Positions 1 through 12,242 of a DNA stretch of 64,000 bases are shown here, piece by piece. The stretch is from the NCBI GenBank assembly GCA_004794655.1, contig SMMW01000555.1:186001-250000 (forward strand). Reading direction: 5' to 3'. Below the pieces are notes generated by a model, which saw nothing but the letters and a program-made list of their open reading frames with translations, ran no database searches and had not been told where the DNA came from. The stretch is from Marisa cornuarietis. Its lineage: Eukaryota; Mollusca; Gastropoda; Architaenioglossa; Ampullariidae. A program made the translations under genes and the position numbers. The stretch's first letter is position 1. Each line of letters begins with the position of its first letter.

Positions 1-373
1 AAAAGACTCTGCAATGATGTTGATTTTTCTGATGTTATTTTATATCTGACTGCAAACTGTCGTTTGCAATAAAGCTATTGCGCCTGCTTGTTTTTCTATG
101 TTCTTGGTGATTAATAACGAACTACACAAGACTAATGCTGCCATTTTCATTTCCCCTCCTTTGTTCAGTGTCTGTTATTTTGCTTCTGGCCGCTAGCTTG
201 TAATTTATCTCAGATTTGAACAGTAATACCGTATGTCTAATTTTATGTAGCAAATTCTTCGAATAGAGGCTAAATATAATCAAGCACACCACATATGTGC
301 TATGTGTGATGTGTATGTATTTGGGATGGTAATAAAAGGAGATGGATGGGTAGGTGATTGGATTGGTGAGTGG

Positions 374-377
<4 letters not shown>

Positions 378-422
<45 letters not shown>
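378..422. repeat. (GT)n microsatellite
   Basis: An uninterrupted GT/TG dinucleotide tract. It produces the poly-His-Thr and Cys-Val open frames seen across it on both strands, which are artefacts. A CTT-rich tract follows at about 548-568. Confidence 0.97.
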
Positions 423-423
<1 letters not shown>

Positions 424-755
424 TTATTTTCAACTCATCCTGTAGCGGTGACAATGGCTGGAATAGCCTTCAGTCATTAAAGTGTTCGAGCTCGTGTTCC
501 GTTCAAATGCATGGGGCAAACCAGCGAAAATGGCGGGCCGCGGCCTTTTTCTTCTTCTTCTTCTTTTTTCTTTGGTGTGGGGGGGCACTTAGGCATGCAC
601 ATACCGTCTTATAATCGGGCCCTTTATGTCTTCTAATAAAAACGCAGTACTTGCTTTTGTTGAAGCTATTATATCGTGTTGAGCAAAGTGAGTGGGAATA
701 TTGCAAGTTCTTTTTTTTATGGATCTTTATGTTTTCTTTGGTATACACGCTTAGT

Positions 756-890
756 TTATATGTGCGTGCATGCGTGCGTGCGTGCGTGCATGCAGGTGTG
801 TGTGTGTGTGAATATGTTAGCTTAGCAGCTTTGGGGTTTGGGGGTTTGGGTTTGCTTTAGGATTAGGTTTAGGGTTAGTGCTAGGATTTA
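756..890. repeat. GTGC/GT tract followed by telomere-like degenerate repeat
   Basis: Positions 760-812 are alternating purine-pyrimidine (TGCG, TGCA and TG units). From about 826 to 890 the sequence changes to G-rich TTTGGGG, TTTAGG and TTAGGGTTAG units, which resemble diverged copies of the metazoan telomere repeat TTAGGG on the plus strand. The tract is short and imperfect, so it is an interstitial tract, not a chromosome end. Confidence 0.6.
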
Positions 891-1254
891 TGGCCAAGGT
901 TTTAGGTGTAGGCTTTTATTTTGGCCAGAATGGCTGTACAGACAAAACAATCAAGTTCAACGGTACTTATTGTTATAGTTATTATAAAATGTAGCTTTAC
1001 ATCTGTACATAGATTATGTCTAGCTAAAACACGCCTGGCTGTTTCTTACCTCTAACAGCTCTCTCTTTCTGAATCGTTTTTCTCTCGCAGACTCCATATT
1101 TTTTTTTTTACTAGGAACTGCCGCTGGAGAATGCTTTATTAACAATGCAGCAATATATTTTTCTGTAATAATATTTGTGACTGCGTACTTTTTTAACCTT
1201 CTTTAGGGTCGAAAACCGGGTTTTCGCTTGAACAAGTACGTGTAATTATCTTCG

Positions 1255-2055
1255 ATCCGGACGAGGCCACTCAGTAACCTCAACTTTGCTGACGACAGAG
1301 ATCTAATGGCAGGCAGCAACAGCGAGTTACAGACCCTCACAGACAAGCCTGAGTGCGAACGGGATGGCGGAGAAGAGCAAGGTCATGGCGAACACGGAGA
1401 TTCGAATGAACAGGGTACAACTGGAGGAGGTGCAGTTCCTTAGGCACCTGGGCGCGACTCTTGCCAAATCGTCCTTAAGTCTAAGGATAATAGCAGCGAC
1501 TGCGGCGATACCCAGACTTAACAAGATTGAGTATAGCAGAAAAGTTGGCTTCTGTACCAGATTCAGGCTCTTTAAGTCTCTCGTTGTGCCGATCATGCTG
1601 TACGGTTACAAAACCTGGACCTTGCTAACAGGACAAGAGCAAAGGATTCAAGCGTTTGGAGATGAAGTGCTTCAGGAGATTGCATAAAATCTCCTACAGG
1701 CCTACAGGAAACAAAAGACAAACGACTTCGTCCGCAGCGTAGTCACTTGTCTAATGGGTCCCCAAGAGTCTCTGCCTCGACCGTCAAGGGGCAGAAACTG
1801 AAGTGGTTCGGTTATGTAGCCCGACATAACACCTTGCCGAAGACGGTCACCCAAGGTTACGTTAAAGGCGGTTGACTCCGTGGCAAACAGAAGAAAGACT
1901 GAATGGCTAGTGTGAAGGAGTGGACCAGCTGTCCACTGGAGGGCCTTCTCAGGCGGGCCCAAGACCGTCCCGGTTGGCGTGAGTTTACGAATGGGAAGCT
2001 GTTACGGGATGAAATGAGAGAATTTAACGATCTTCGAAACAGTTGTCATTGAAGT
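1255..2055 (+). pseudogene. Decayed LINE reverse transcriptase, 3' half
   Basis: Remnant of a non-LTR retrotransposon ORF2. The RT catalytic box region reads NLNFADDRDLMAGSN at 1276-1320, with the FADD residues at 1285-1296. A frameshift then moves the reading to another frame, where the block 1364-1687 carries KSKVM, VQLEEV, LGATL, FKSLVVPIMLYGYKTWTL and RIQAF, the usual order behind the RT palm in this family. After further stops and shifts a third frame at about 1900-2050 reads VKEWTSCPLEGLLRRAQDRP, the expected C-terminal segment. The same family recurs at 25.2-27.6 kb and 55.1-56.7 kb. Frameshifts and stops make it inactive. The resemblance is to I-clade-like elements common in molluscs; the clade is inferred. 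Confidence 0.85.
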
Positions 2056-2059
2056 GCAG

Positions 2060-3900
2060 TCCACAGATCCCCTTGTATTTTGTTGGCTCAGAAAAATTGT
2101 GCCGCGTCGTTTTTACGAAATTTATTGGTCAATCGTCTGTCAAGACTGTGAGTCAGCGGAAAGCCATGTAAGTTTTTTTTTAAAATATATTTTTGGCTAA
2201 CGAAAACACTAAAACCAAACATAACAAACATGGGAACCATGATGTGGTAGAGAAGAATACACGTGACGTAGCGAAGAAAGTTGCAACTTGCTAAAAGACG
2301 TCATCAGACTGGGAAATCCCTTGGTAAATCGAGATCGAGTCTCCCCCGACTTTGTAGCAATCGTAGTTCAGCAGTCTGCTATACGGAGTTTTGGGTTGAA
2401 CTTTCGTCGGCCGAGCGAAATAATAGTAATCTGCTTAATTAGTAGTATTCTGGCATTAACGTAATTTATGTCCGAAAACATGGGTCACTAGTTGACGACC
2501 GCCTTCGGCTCTTCGTGTATGAATAGAGCAGGTCAGTTGCCGACATAAGTACGAAACAGAAAATCGCCCCGTACCAGTTGTGGGTGTGCACACTGTTTTG
2601 TACTTACAGGTTTCCACAAATTGTGTCAAAGACGAATACAAAAAGTTAAGAAAAAAGTCGCCAGTAACATTGTTTAATTTTCCTTTGCTGAGATAAAATT
2701 AAGTCAAAACAGGGAGGTGCTGAAGATCACCAGATCACAAAATCCTCGTCTTTCCATGTTTTCCAGTTTTTCTTTAGGTCATAGAATGACGAGTGATTTT
2801 TTTGCTTCTATATTTCGTATTTCTTGTTTGAATAGTCCTTGAGAATTTATTATAAACATATTTTATTATAAGTATCGGATAAATACACATCGTATTCATC
2901 TGAAATGATTCTGTTTACACCAGTAATCTAGGTGGCCATTTGCTTAGATAACGAAATAAAAGGTGGATAAGAATTAGCTGATGTAAATGAAGATGTTTGG
3001 ATTGTAATAAGTAAATGTTTCAAGCTGGCTTTTATTTCTGGGTCGACTGGGTAATTTGTCCCGCAAGATCTTCCAACAGTGATTTTCTTGTCAGCTATCG
3101 ATCTACCACTTTATTTAAGTTTAACGAGTAACTGACTTGTGACCTCAGTATTGCAAAATGGCGAAACACTTGCACGTTTACACTTGTGGATAAATTAATA
3201 AGATAGGATCAGAAAAGAGAGGGGAAGGCGTGGGCGCTTTGAGTTGAGGGCAGGCTACCGACAGCATCACGGAACAAAGTAAACATTAGAATTAAATATG
3301 TTCTGTCGCAACACAGACACAAAAAATATAGCTTTCGACTTTCCCGACAACGTCAGGAATAGTTTACTAAATTTTGTGACAATCGGACAAACGGAGTGGA
3401 TTTGCATCCAACAACTGAAAATGACAGGCACGCACGCATATCTTATGAAGACGCACATCCACACGCACACACGCACACACAATGTCACACTTAGCTTTAT
3501 TCTTAAGATTTGCTACTGACAGCACCATCCTCAACAGATATACAGCTTTGTTTTGTACGTTCAGTAGATGGTGTTTAAGACGCGGTTATTACGATTTTTG
3601 ACTTACAAGACCTCATTCTGAAGCAAGACTTTAAAATAAAATAAAGTAAAATACACGAGCGTTTCACCCATATTAAAATGAAATAGGATACTAGTCAAAA
3701 GTCACCAAAACGTAACCATTTAAATCAAAAGCACAAAGAAGACGAGGCAGAAGAGGACAAGCAACAAGACACCTCTCCCCCCATCACCGCGATCCCCCGT
3801 CCCCCGAAACGCCACACTATTAAAAGGAGAAAAAAATGCTTTCTTATCAGGACATTTTTCTATTTAGTTCTTTTACCGTGTCATCCCAATGTATTTTAAA
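2060..3900. other. Non-coding stretch, nothing recognised
   Basis: AT-rich DNA with only short chance ORFs. A CA-rich patch lies at about 3459-3481. No RNA gene, splice-bounded exon or repeat family is recognised. Confidence 0.6.
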
Positions 3901-3989
3901 CATGCATACAGACGATAATTACATTGTATCAGAAATATCTTTGCTGACACACACAAGTAATGTCTGACCAGTAATGACTGGACGCCTGT

Positions 3990-4942
3990 TTATGACGACA
4001 GACAAGTAACAATTGTGCCTGCGTCCCTGCGGAGTATGTCTTCAATGTATGTTCCGCCTGGAGTGGTCAGCCTGTTCACTGCAGCCCTATTACGTTTAAA
4101 AATAGTGCGCGGCGTGTGGTTCCCCTCTACAATCTCTTTAGTAAGTCTGACCAAAGGTGGTGGTGGTGGTGAGAGAAAGAAGGGTGTCCACCGTCCCGGG
4201 CACCACAAACGAGTGACGCCGATAAATACGAGCGTTGCTCACTGTTTTGACATAAACAAGACGCTTACTAAAGCACATGTCCATTTTTAATATTTCTTTA
4301 TTTTCTAGTACTATTCACTTACAATAATTCGGTCTCACTTCTGATCTCTGCATATTTTAAAACCAACAGTAATCATTAATTTAGTCCTTGTCAGTCTTCT
4401 TTGATTGATCTACGTTTGGACAAAATTTTAACAGATGGTTAAGTAGGGCGCATTTTGTTTCGCTCTCGGCACCAATAATCCTTCGAACCCCACGAATAGC
4501 TGACTCCTCATCGCTCTCTTAATCACTGAAATCTCACGTAGGTGATTAACAGGCTGATTGCACTTTATATGTGAGCACTTGCGAGTAAATCAAGCATCCA
4601 TGAAATTCAAGACTCTAACAGACACACCCTCTTCAGCAGCAGTTGCTTGTAATATCCTGTAAAAGAAACAGTTGTGCATTGACATTCGGTTGACTGGGCA
4701 GCTCAGCCATCGAGCATGTGCAAGCTAAAACGAACGTGCCTTTTATTCAGCTGTAACTTTGTAACTCTACATCACGTCAGAGATGTGTAGAGAGGCCTCT
4801 GATCACGCGATCACAATCAATAATCGGGTCTTTCAATATCTGTTCAGTTTCGGCGAATAAAGGTTCCAGTTGTTGCAAGGCAAAGTCCCATACACATCCG
4901 AGGCGGAGCAACTGGATCGGCGGCTACCTTTGTGCGCGCCAT
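3990..4942 (-). pseudogene. Cluster of protein-like blocks, possible spliced gene or pseudogene with a PHAX-like motif
   Basis: Read on the minus strand, four short blocks look coding but cannot be joined with confidence. (1) From 4942, ATGGCGCGCACAAAG opens a short frame; in another frame the block 4917-4777 contains VWDFALQQLEPLFAETEQIL. (2) Block 4656-4590 follows a strong acceptor (pyrimidine tract ending TTTTACAG) and reads ILQATAAEEGVSVRVLNFMD, then Ala and a stop. (3) Block 4515-4381 contains SDEESAIRGVRRIIG and ALLNHLLKF. (4) Block 4190-3990 contains RAAVNRLTTPGGTYIEDILR. The order of an IIG-type helix followed by TPGG plus an aromatic residue recalls the RNA-binding domain of PHAX (the snRNA export adaptor), but similarity outside TPGG is weak. 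Block 3 has an in-frame stop just upstream and no good acceptor. It may be a broken gene, a transposon exon set or a real gene with unclear joins. The opposite frame at 4015-4290 is probably a shadow. Confidence 0.32.
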
Positions 4943-4999
4943 TGTAAGCTGATTGAGTGAGCACTAGTCAAGCTTTCTTGAGGTGTAAGAGCTTAAAAC

Positions 5000-5930
5000 A
5001 GTAAACAATCCAGAATAATCACTGAGATCTGGTTGAATCTATTTATTAAGTTGAAACCAGCATACGCGCACGCGCTGGCACTAAAGTTAATTTTTAATGC
5101 AGTGTAAATATGTGGCCTCCGATCATTTATGCATTTGACTGGAGGGCGTTACATCTTTTGTGAAATACTTTTAATGCTATGATTAAACTCGATTATATGC
5201 ACGGGCGTTCGTCATTTGTAGAATAACTGTCTGCCTTGATATGATTGATTAAATAATCGCAGTCTTTTCAGGCACTGCAAAAGGATTATTTGCCATTTTA
5301 GTACGTCACTTCTGCCAGTTACATTGTTACCGGATGAGTTCTTCTGAAAATATTTTAATACAAATAAGCTAATACACATTTTAAAAAACATCGGAACACA
5401 GGTTTTTCAGCTTGCTCTTGCCTTAAAGGATAAGAGATGTCAAAACATGCGATTTACTTACTGAGGAAAATTGATGTTGTGGATTGCATCATCTAAACAA
5501 TTCAGTTTGAAAAAAGATTTAACTGTTTATACGGTTGGTTATTAACACAGTCACGCCTAGAATACATACTATATATCAAAATCGAAATGCTGCAAGGTCG
5601 CTTGATCTCATAAACCCCGAGACCGCTCCAGGTTTGCAAGCTTTTTATAATTGTTGCTGAAGCGCTTTCTACACTGTTATTCTTACACATTTCTGTGGCA
5701 GACAGAGGGCTGGAAAATGTTACACTGTTGGAGAGAAATTTATAGTTGCTTAAAGTAGAATGCTTTCTCGTTTTATCAGGATTTTGTAAAGTAGATTTCA
5801 TGACTGTACAAGATACACTAATTTCAGCCAATGAACAAAATGGTTCACCGACATTATTTTAACTCCCCAGCTCGCTCATTCCTAAAATAAAAAAACCCGT
5901 ACAATTAAAAAGTGGGACTACGGAATTTTT
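5000..5930. other. Non-coding stretch with one unrecognised minus-strand ORF
   Basis: A 109-codon minus-strand ORF (5831-5502) starts MAEISVSC. Its composition is unremarkable, it shows no domain I recognise, and no splice or promoter context supports it. The rest is AT-rich and without identifiable features. Confidence 0.4.
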
Positions 5931-6299
5931 TTTACCTAATTAATCTATTTCTGATATTTTCTTGTATGCATACTCACACGAAAAAATAAAATAACCAACG
6001 ACAGGCTTAGACCAATGCCAATGTAGATGTGCGCAAAACAACATATGAAATAGATATAAACATTGAAGTAGTTCCATACTGTGTATTGTCTTTGGGACGA
6101 GTCTTTGATCCTGTCACTCTCCGTTCTCTGATGGTACCAGGCTACTTAGCTCCCTCAGATTATGATGTATACCCGGGGAACGTTTAAAAAGAGAGAAATT
6201 TTGTATTGGCATTTGGTCAGAGCGTTTTAAAATACAGTGTATTCATGAATTTTGGTCATCAGTTTACCACCCATGCTCTACATAAGAAACGTTGACAGG

Positions 6300-6620
6300 T
6301 CAGCATAAGTGCTTTAGTATGGGGCTGACTATGTCCTGGAGATTCGCTGGATCTGTGGCGATGAATGTGGCAAAACGTCCTGCAGAACAGACACAGAACA
6401 TTTGTTCATACAAGCCACAAATGCCTAAGCTTACTTAAATTTAATTAGATGCCACCATGGTAAATTGTGCAGACCTTGCATACCAGTTTTGTATTGCTGA
6501 TGTTCTAGTTGACTTTTATTGAACATCTAATAGTCTGTTGTCTAGTAAATATACACAAATAGATCATCCATGGACCCACCAGATTTTCTGTCGTGTAATG
6601 AGGTGCAAACCCTGAACATG
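6300..6620 (+). pseudogene. Possible retroelement C-terminal zinc-knuckle remnant
   Basis: The plus strand at about 6353-6410 reads CGDECGKTSCRTDTEHLF, resembling the Cys-rich tail with a T-E-H-L motif found after RT/RNase H domains of some non-LTR elements. The flanks are full of stops and nothing else in the element can be identified. Confidence 0.3.
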
Positions 6621-7284
6621 TGAAGAGTACTGTAATATTGTTATTTTTTCTCACAGCGTTAAAGTTAACCTGAGTGCAAATTTATTTTCACAAAATAAAT
6701 GGTCACAAAAGCAGATCCCCTGATTAGGCAACGACTCTCTAGCTCTCGTATTAGATTTAATTTAGGTCAATCCATGTACATTTTTCTTAAAAGAAATAAA
6801 AATTCACTGCCACTTCTATCTTCTGTTAAGCTGTTAGCAAACGTGTGCTTAATTCATGTTTGACTCGGATTAAAGTTAACGTTTTTCTTACCTGATCTTT
6901 AGCTCTTGTCCCTTCTTTAGCTTTTGTCCCTTATTAGTTTTTCCTGTCGGTTTTATGAGTGGTTTGTCGGCTGACCTTATGCAGGAAAACGTTTCGCACA
7001 AGTATAGTTATTTTAACTGGTTGGGCTGTCGATTACCGCTTCATCCTTCAACTGATGTTCTTCCTACGACGTTACGAAATGAAACGGTCCAAAGTAAAAA
7101 TTATCCTGACAAACAGTACGCAGTTAGAACGGAGCAGCTCCGCGTTTTACACTTTTCGCTTCAAATCCGTCTTCATTTCCATGGATTAAAAAAACCGTGA
7201 AAAAAGCGCGCGTGCGTTTTAGAGGTTATCGTTTTTAATTTTTTTTTTACTTATCTTGATTTTAAATGTTTATGACTACTAATT

Positions 7285-7470
7285 AAAAGTGTACGGGAGA
7301 AGCGGGCAGCCGAGAGTTAGAAGCGAGAGTTCACACCCATGTAGCGTAGCAAACTTCTCCATGTCGACCCAGCTGTCGGGAACGGGTACCTGACCACAGA
7401 GGTGGCAGCGAGGGACAGAAGATGAGCACTGCCCCCGCAAACAGCTGGCCCCGAGAAAATGAGGTCTCGA
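7285..7470 (+). mobile_element. Decayed tRNA-derived SINE
   Basis: A B-box-like GAGAGTTCACACCC lies near 7326-7339. The tail at 7355-7392 (CTTCTCCATGTCGAC, then TCGGGAACGGGTACCTGACC) matches the tail of the SINE at 52.5 kb (CTTCTCTATCGGGAATAGGTACCTGACT) with small gaps. The two copies therefore belong to one family, and this is the older one. Confidence 0.6.
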
Positions 7471-8063
7471 ACACCTTTATCCCTAAGCACCCTTTACCTT
7501 TTCACAGTATTCATGTTAGGAATTTCTCCAGCAAATGTCTACAATTTACTCCAGCCAAAGAATTATATTACGGTTAGGACTGTAGTAGGAAGATGACTGT
7601 CGCATAGCGTGACGTGCACACGTTTCGAGAGACACGGAACAAATATTAGTAATTTATCAGCATTGAAATGTCACTGCTGTCGCAATGTGTAATATATAGT
7701 GACAGTATGGCATGTAGGCTCTTAAAATGGATAGCGTCTTTTGACTGAGTGATCTTTTTTTAGGGGCTTGTAGGATAAAAGGTCAGGTATTAAAAAACCG
7801 TACTAGAAAGATGTCGCAGTTTATTTAGAAATTTGAAACGTGAGTTAGGCTGTGTTTAACGAATAGTATTTTGGAAAAGATACAGTTGATAATATAGCAG
7901 GAAGACGTGGAGAAGAGAAGATGCATGGACCTGTCGCGGCCGCCTCTCTCGGCGTGCGAGCTCTGAATTATTTTGTTTAATGTGGCATTTGTACTGAGCA
8001 GGATACATTTTATGGAGAAAAAGGATTGAATTTGCGATCCAGAGTATGTGTTTCGCCAGTGAA

Positions 8064-8064
<1 letters not shown>

Positions 8065-8106
<42 letters not shown>
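8065..8106. repeat. (TG)n microsatellite
   Basis: An uninterrupted TG tract. Open frames crossing it on both strands encode Thr-His or Cys-Val runs and are artefacts. Confidence 0.97.
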
Positions 8107-8107
<1 letters not shown>

Positions 8108-8374
8108 GTCATGAACTATTGCTCAACTTTTCTTCCATTCACCACCTTCGCGTGTGCTTTCCTCTTTCGCATGGACCCTAGTAGTACGGACGGTCGCTGG
8201 TTGTTATTCTCCTCACTTTCGCAAGGTTGTTATTTAGCGGAGGAAAAAGGAGAAGCATTGGTGTTATGCTAAGAGAAGGAGTTTTATAATATTATGAAAG
8301 GTGTATTAGCTTAGTAGATCTTGGAAAGAGAGTCTTACTAAATTACTTTACACTAATACCTTTACTTGACAGTG

Positions 8375-8450
8375 CATTTAATAATAATAAAGGGATTTTA
8401 TTTAGCGCTTTACCCCACCATTAAAGATTAGCCCAAAGTACTTCACTAAG
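8375..8450 (-). mobile_element. L2/CR1-type LINE 3' tail
   Basis: On the minus strand the sequence reads GTAAAGCGCTAAATAAAATC followed by (TTA)n. An AAAGCGCTA core plus a short tandem tail is the usual 3' terminus of L2-like elements and SINEs that use their machinery. A similar tail follows the plus-strand L2 copy at 37.5 kb. No coding part remains upstream. Confidence 0.6.
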
Positions 8451-8590
8451 AAAAATACAAACAGACGTAATAAAAATAATGTTCTCAAAACAAAGAGTTC
8501 ATTGTGTTATTATGTTGAGAAGAAAGCGAATGCCATAAGATGTAGTCACTACAGTTCAGAACTATTACCAAAGTATCCATTTCTAGCCTT

Positions 8591-8642
8591 GTTTCATTTC
8601 ACAATTGACCGGAGTAGTTTCATTTCACAATTGACCGGAGTA
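8591..8642. repeat. 26-bp perfect tandem duplication
   Basis: Two identical, directly adjacent 26-bp units (8591-8616 and 8617-8642), each starting GTTTCATTTCACAATTG. The absence of divergence points to a recent event. Confidence 0.95.
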
Positions 8643-8719
8643 AAAGACAAGACTATTTTTCGGATGTTTGCCGAACGTCGTAGAACTTATTCCCTTCCGA
8701 GCTTCCTGCAATGAATGCA

Positions 8720-10040
8720 GTTGCGTTGTCTGGGCGGACTGAGCATTTAAAAAAAACGGGAGAAATATTTTACGCACTTACGACTTCAAAAAAGAAAAAA
8801 AACAACAAATAAAAGAAAATACAAATTAACAGTAGTTATCATAAAAACACCGTAAGGCCACGTCTTCTCCATGACCTCGTAAATAAGGTCTTTAGGGTTG
8901 GAAACAAGGTACCTCTCCGTAGGTGAGGGTAATGGTAGTAAGAGAAATGCAATTTTGGTTTTCGATATCATACAGTGCGCATTGGACCTGCTTGGCTTTT
9001 TGTATTCAGGATTCACTTTTATTTGATAAAAATAATGCTAAATAAAGTTTCTGAACATTTTAACAGTTGAAACTATTCGGAAAAAAGTCTAGTAGGCTGA
9101 ACTCTGTTATGCATAGATAACAGAAATTTCGGCGTCTTTAAATGGATTATAGCGATTTATCAAACAAAATATCAGCTTCCTTTTAAATAGAAGTAAGCTT
9201 CTATAGCCAAGACACAGACATGCACTACATAATACATGTGAAATGTATGCAGAGGTATATATGTAAATAAATCCCAAGTAACTTAAATAATATACAGCAA
9301 ATGTTGAATGAACTCAACTCTTTAAGAAATATGTTATCAATAATACTGCAAAAACACTCGTGGGTGAAATGTCATTATTTGATGGATATGTGAAGTGGTA
9401 CGTAGATTGAAGTATTTATTTATTATCTGCTGTACAACAATATTCACGAAGATTAAATTCATTTTTCGTTCCTAGGCATACTGTGTTGGCAAATAGACTC
9501 TTTCGTCTCGGCAATAAAACCTGATACAAAAATATAACTGTTAATAAAACAATAAAGTAATTAATAATTAAAATAGTAAATAAAATAGTAAAATGCTGCT
9601 GCTATAAATGTTTGCCATTTTCGTAGTCATCGACATTAGCAGTATTGAACGTAAATGCGCCAAAGACTTTTTTGTCCTGCTTTGTTTTGTCAGTTGAATT
9701 ATCTTTCTGTGGCTTCTCGTGCTGCTTTGTTTGATGTGTCTACTATGGACTTTTAAGCTGTTCTCAGTCGTCTTCCTTAATTGTTTGGACGTGCATGTAT
9801 CCTTATTTTATCAGATTTTTGTATTTGGTTGGAATTGGTATATCTTTGCTTGTGGCAAAATATTAATAACTAGTATTATTCGTGCTATTTTCTAAGGTAA
9901 AGGATAAGCAGATTGTAGGCCTTATATACAAGCGTGCCACTCAATGATCTTGGAAAATTTTTATCATATTATTTGTACATGTGTTCGCTTATCTCTTCAA
10001 TTATTTCACTTTATGTTTCAATTATTTAAGCAATTATTTC
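8720..10040. other. AT-rich non-coding stretch
   Basis: Poly(A)-rich and AT-rich sequence with chance ORFs of up to 76 codons. Nothing identifiable was seen. Confidence 0.6.
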
Positions 10041-10045
10041 ATTTT

Positions 10046-10225
10046 ACGGATAAGTGTAAAGGGAAAAAGACTGTAAACATAGCATACAATTGTTTTTACA
10101 CAAATGCTGCAAACATCCCCCCATTCATGTTCCGGTACCTTCAAGTAAAGCGAGAATATTCTTCGTAATTTAAAAGGAAAATTTCATGTTATGTTTGCAG
10201 TCTTTTCCTCTTTACACTTATCCGT
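10046..10225. repeat. Long inverted repeat (fold-back), about 45-bp arms
   Basis: The left arm (10046-10090, starting ACGGATAAGTGTAAAGGG) is the near-perfect reverse complement of the right arm (10182-10225, ending CTTTACACTTATCCGT). A few mismatches lie within about 44 bp, and a spacer of about 90 bp separates the arms. This could be a fold-back element, a short MITE or a hairpin RNA source. No ORF is supported inside. Confidence 0.85.
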
Positions 10226-10229
10226 TGTC

Positions 10230-12170
10230 CATCGCTGCTGTATTAAGTGTATGAACAAGAAAGAACTGAAAGTTTTACGCATACTTTAATCGAAAGCTGC
10301 GAACTAAGCAATCTTGATAAAAGTAAAATATGTCATTAAAAATTTTATGCCAGCAATTTTTTTTCGCTTATTTGTAAGGTATCAGAGTTAATATTAAATT
10401 AACTAATAATACAGTACATTTTGATATTAGATGTATGGCAATAAAAGTATTTTTTCATGACATTATTTCGATTCATTTTCTCTTTCTCATTGAACTTCAG
10501 TGTCCAGCACATTGACTTGTTTCTAGGTCTGATTCTGCTTACAAAGTGACTGGCGTTGTAGCTGAGATAACAGAAAGCGGTATAAAATAAAACCTTGCAA
10601 GATTTCATTTGGTATGTGTTATTTAAAAAAACACATTGAAGGTCTCAATGGATAAAACGGCCAGTGACAATGGTGGTGGATGAGTTAAGTGAAAAATTGT
10701 ATCAAAACATGCCCTACCTTAGTCTTTCGAGAGAACGTCAGGAAGAAGCCACGTCGTAAAAAAGATGTTATCCTTGTCAGACATGGACGCATGGGTATCA
10801 CAACTTCCACTCCTGGACGCAGCCCAGCACATTGCGGCATACAACAGCTCAGTGACACACTCACAGACACCAGTTTTCATTGAGCGATACGGATATTCAC
10901 TCTGAGACACAAGTGTTCACTTAGAGACTGCTCTTCACTCCGGCCCTTGTCAGTGACGCTCACTTCAGGCTGTGTGCTGTGTAACAAGACCTTTTCGTGA
11001 GCTGAAAACGCCTTTCGCTGCCAGAACTTGAATATGCGTCATCACAACATGGATTTTCTTCTCTTTCTCTATCATCACCTTTTAACTGCACTTGCTGCAG
11101 ACTACAAACATAATAATACACTACAAGCAAGCATGTAGACACGCACACTCACACACACACACACACCCCTCTTTCCTTAGTTATACTTTACGCATTTATC
11201 ACATGCACATTAATTTTTTCCTGCCAACCTGCCAGTTCGTTTCTTTCAACAAAATGTGCACGCACATGAATAAGAAATGTGCTATCGTTCAAGCGAAATT
11301 ATGTTATAATTTATGTACACCTACGCTTTTTAGACCAATGTACTCAAAAAGTTTACTTTGATTTGACGATGAAGACCGAGATAAACTTCATAATAATTAT
11401 AGTGCTACATGAGAATCGGATTGTTTATGGTAGGAGTTTTTTGGAGCACTATATATTCTTTGGTAATCTTACTTCAAGGCAATATATTTTGGGTAGTGTG
11501 TATGTCTCGAGCATGATGATCGCATGTTCGTGTTCAAGGTCGGAACACTTTAAATTCCTAAACGTGCATAATTTAGTTAGCAGCCAAGCATTTGGGTATA
11601 GCATCAGAGAACGGATCGCGATTTTCTCTTGAAGATATATTTTAATGTTCCGCTAATTTCATGACAAACCACTTACGCTTATAGAGAACGATAATAAAGT
11701 ATCTTTTCACACCAACATAGACCTGTCTCACTGCTTATGGTCACAGATGGGTTTAACCAATTTTAATTATCAACAAGAATTGCAACAGCGTCCTGGTATT
11801 TGTCTTTTGACCATCAGCACAAATGGCAATAAAAGAAATTTACCATGTTAACACTACACAAGTGTAAAATAATTGTGAAGAGCGACAACGATTAAAAGCA
11901 AAACACCTTTTGCAAAACACATAAAAGATCTTTCTCCATTGCTTCTTCTTTTCAACGTATTTCGTGTAAATAGTGCTATCCTAACATACTAAGTGGGAGA
12001 CCATCTACATACGGAAATAGAAGGAAGAAGCGAGTGAGCAGATAGAGAGGCAGGCAGAGGGAAGAGTAAGAGTGACACAAGGGTACATACAACATTCACA
12101 GGCACGCATGCATACATGCATACCATGTGCACGGATGTAATTATTTTCCCACACAACTATGTTCTCTCAT
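10230..12170. other. Non-coding stretch
   Basis: Contains a short CA tract at about 11145-11166 and no recognised gene. ORFs of up to 117 codons (11279-11632, plus strand) have no domain, splice or promoter support. Confidence 0.55.
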
Positions 12171-12175
12171 ACACG

Positions 12176-12242
12176 CACTCACTCACACACACACACACAT
12201 ACGCGCACGCACGCACGCACTTACACACGCGCGCGCGTGCGC
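12176..12242. repeat. Compound CA / CGCA / CG alternating tract
   Basis: CACACA runs into CGCACGCACG and then CACACGCGCGCGCGTGCGCG. This is an almost continuous alternating purine-pyrimidine run with a CG-rich core. Confidence 0.9.

Noticed and set aside
122..454. ORFs with poly-His-Thr or Cys-Val runs (also near 8069, 18061, 22447, 22901, 39300, 50300)
   Set aside because: They are translations of dinucleotide microsatellites.
4928..4942. MARTK start resembling histone H3
   Set aside because: Only the first five residues match; the following residues are not histone H3.
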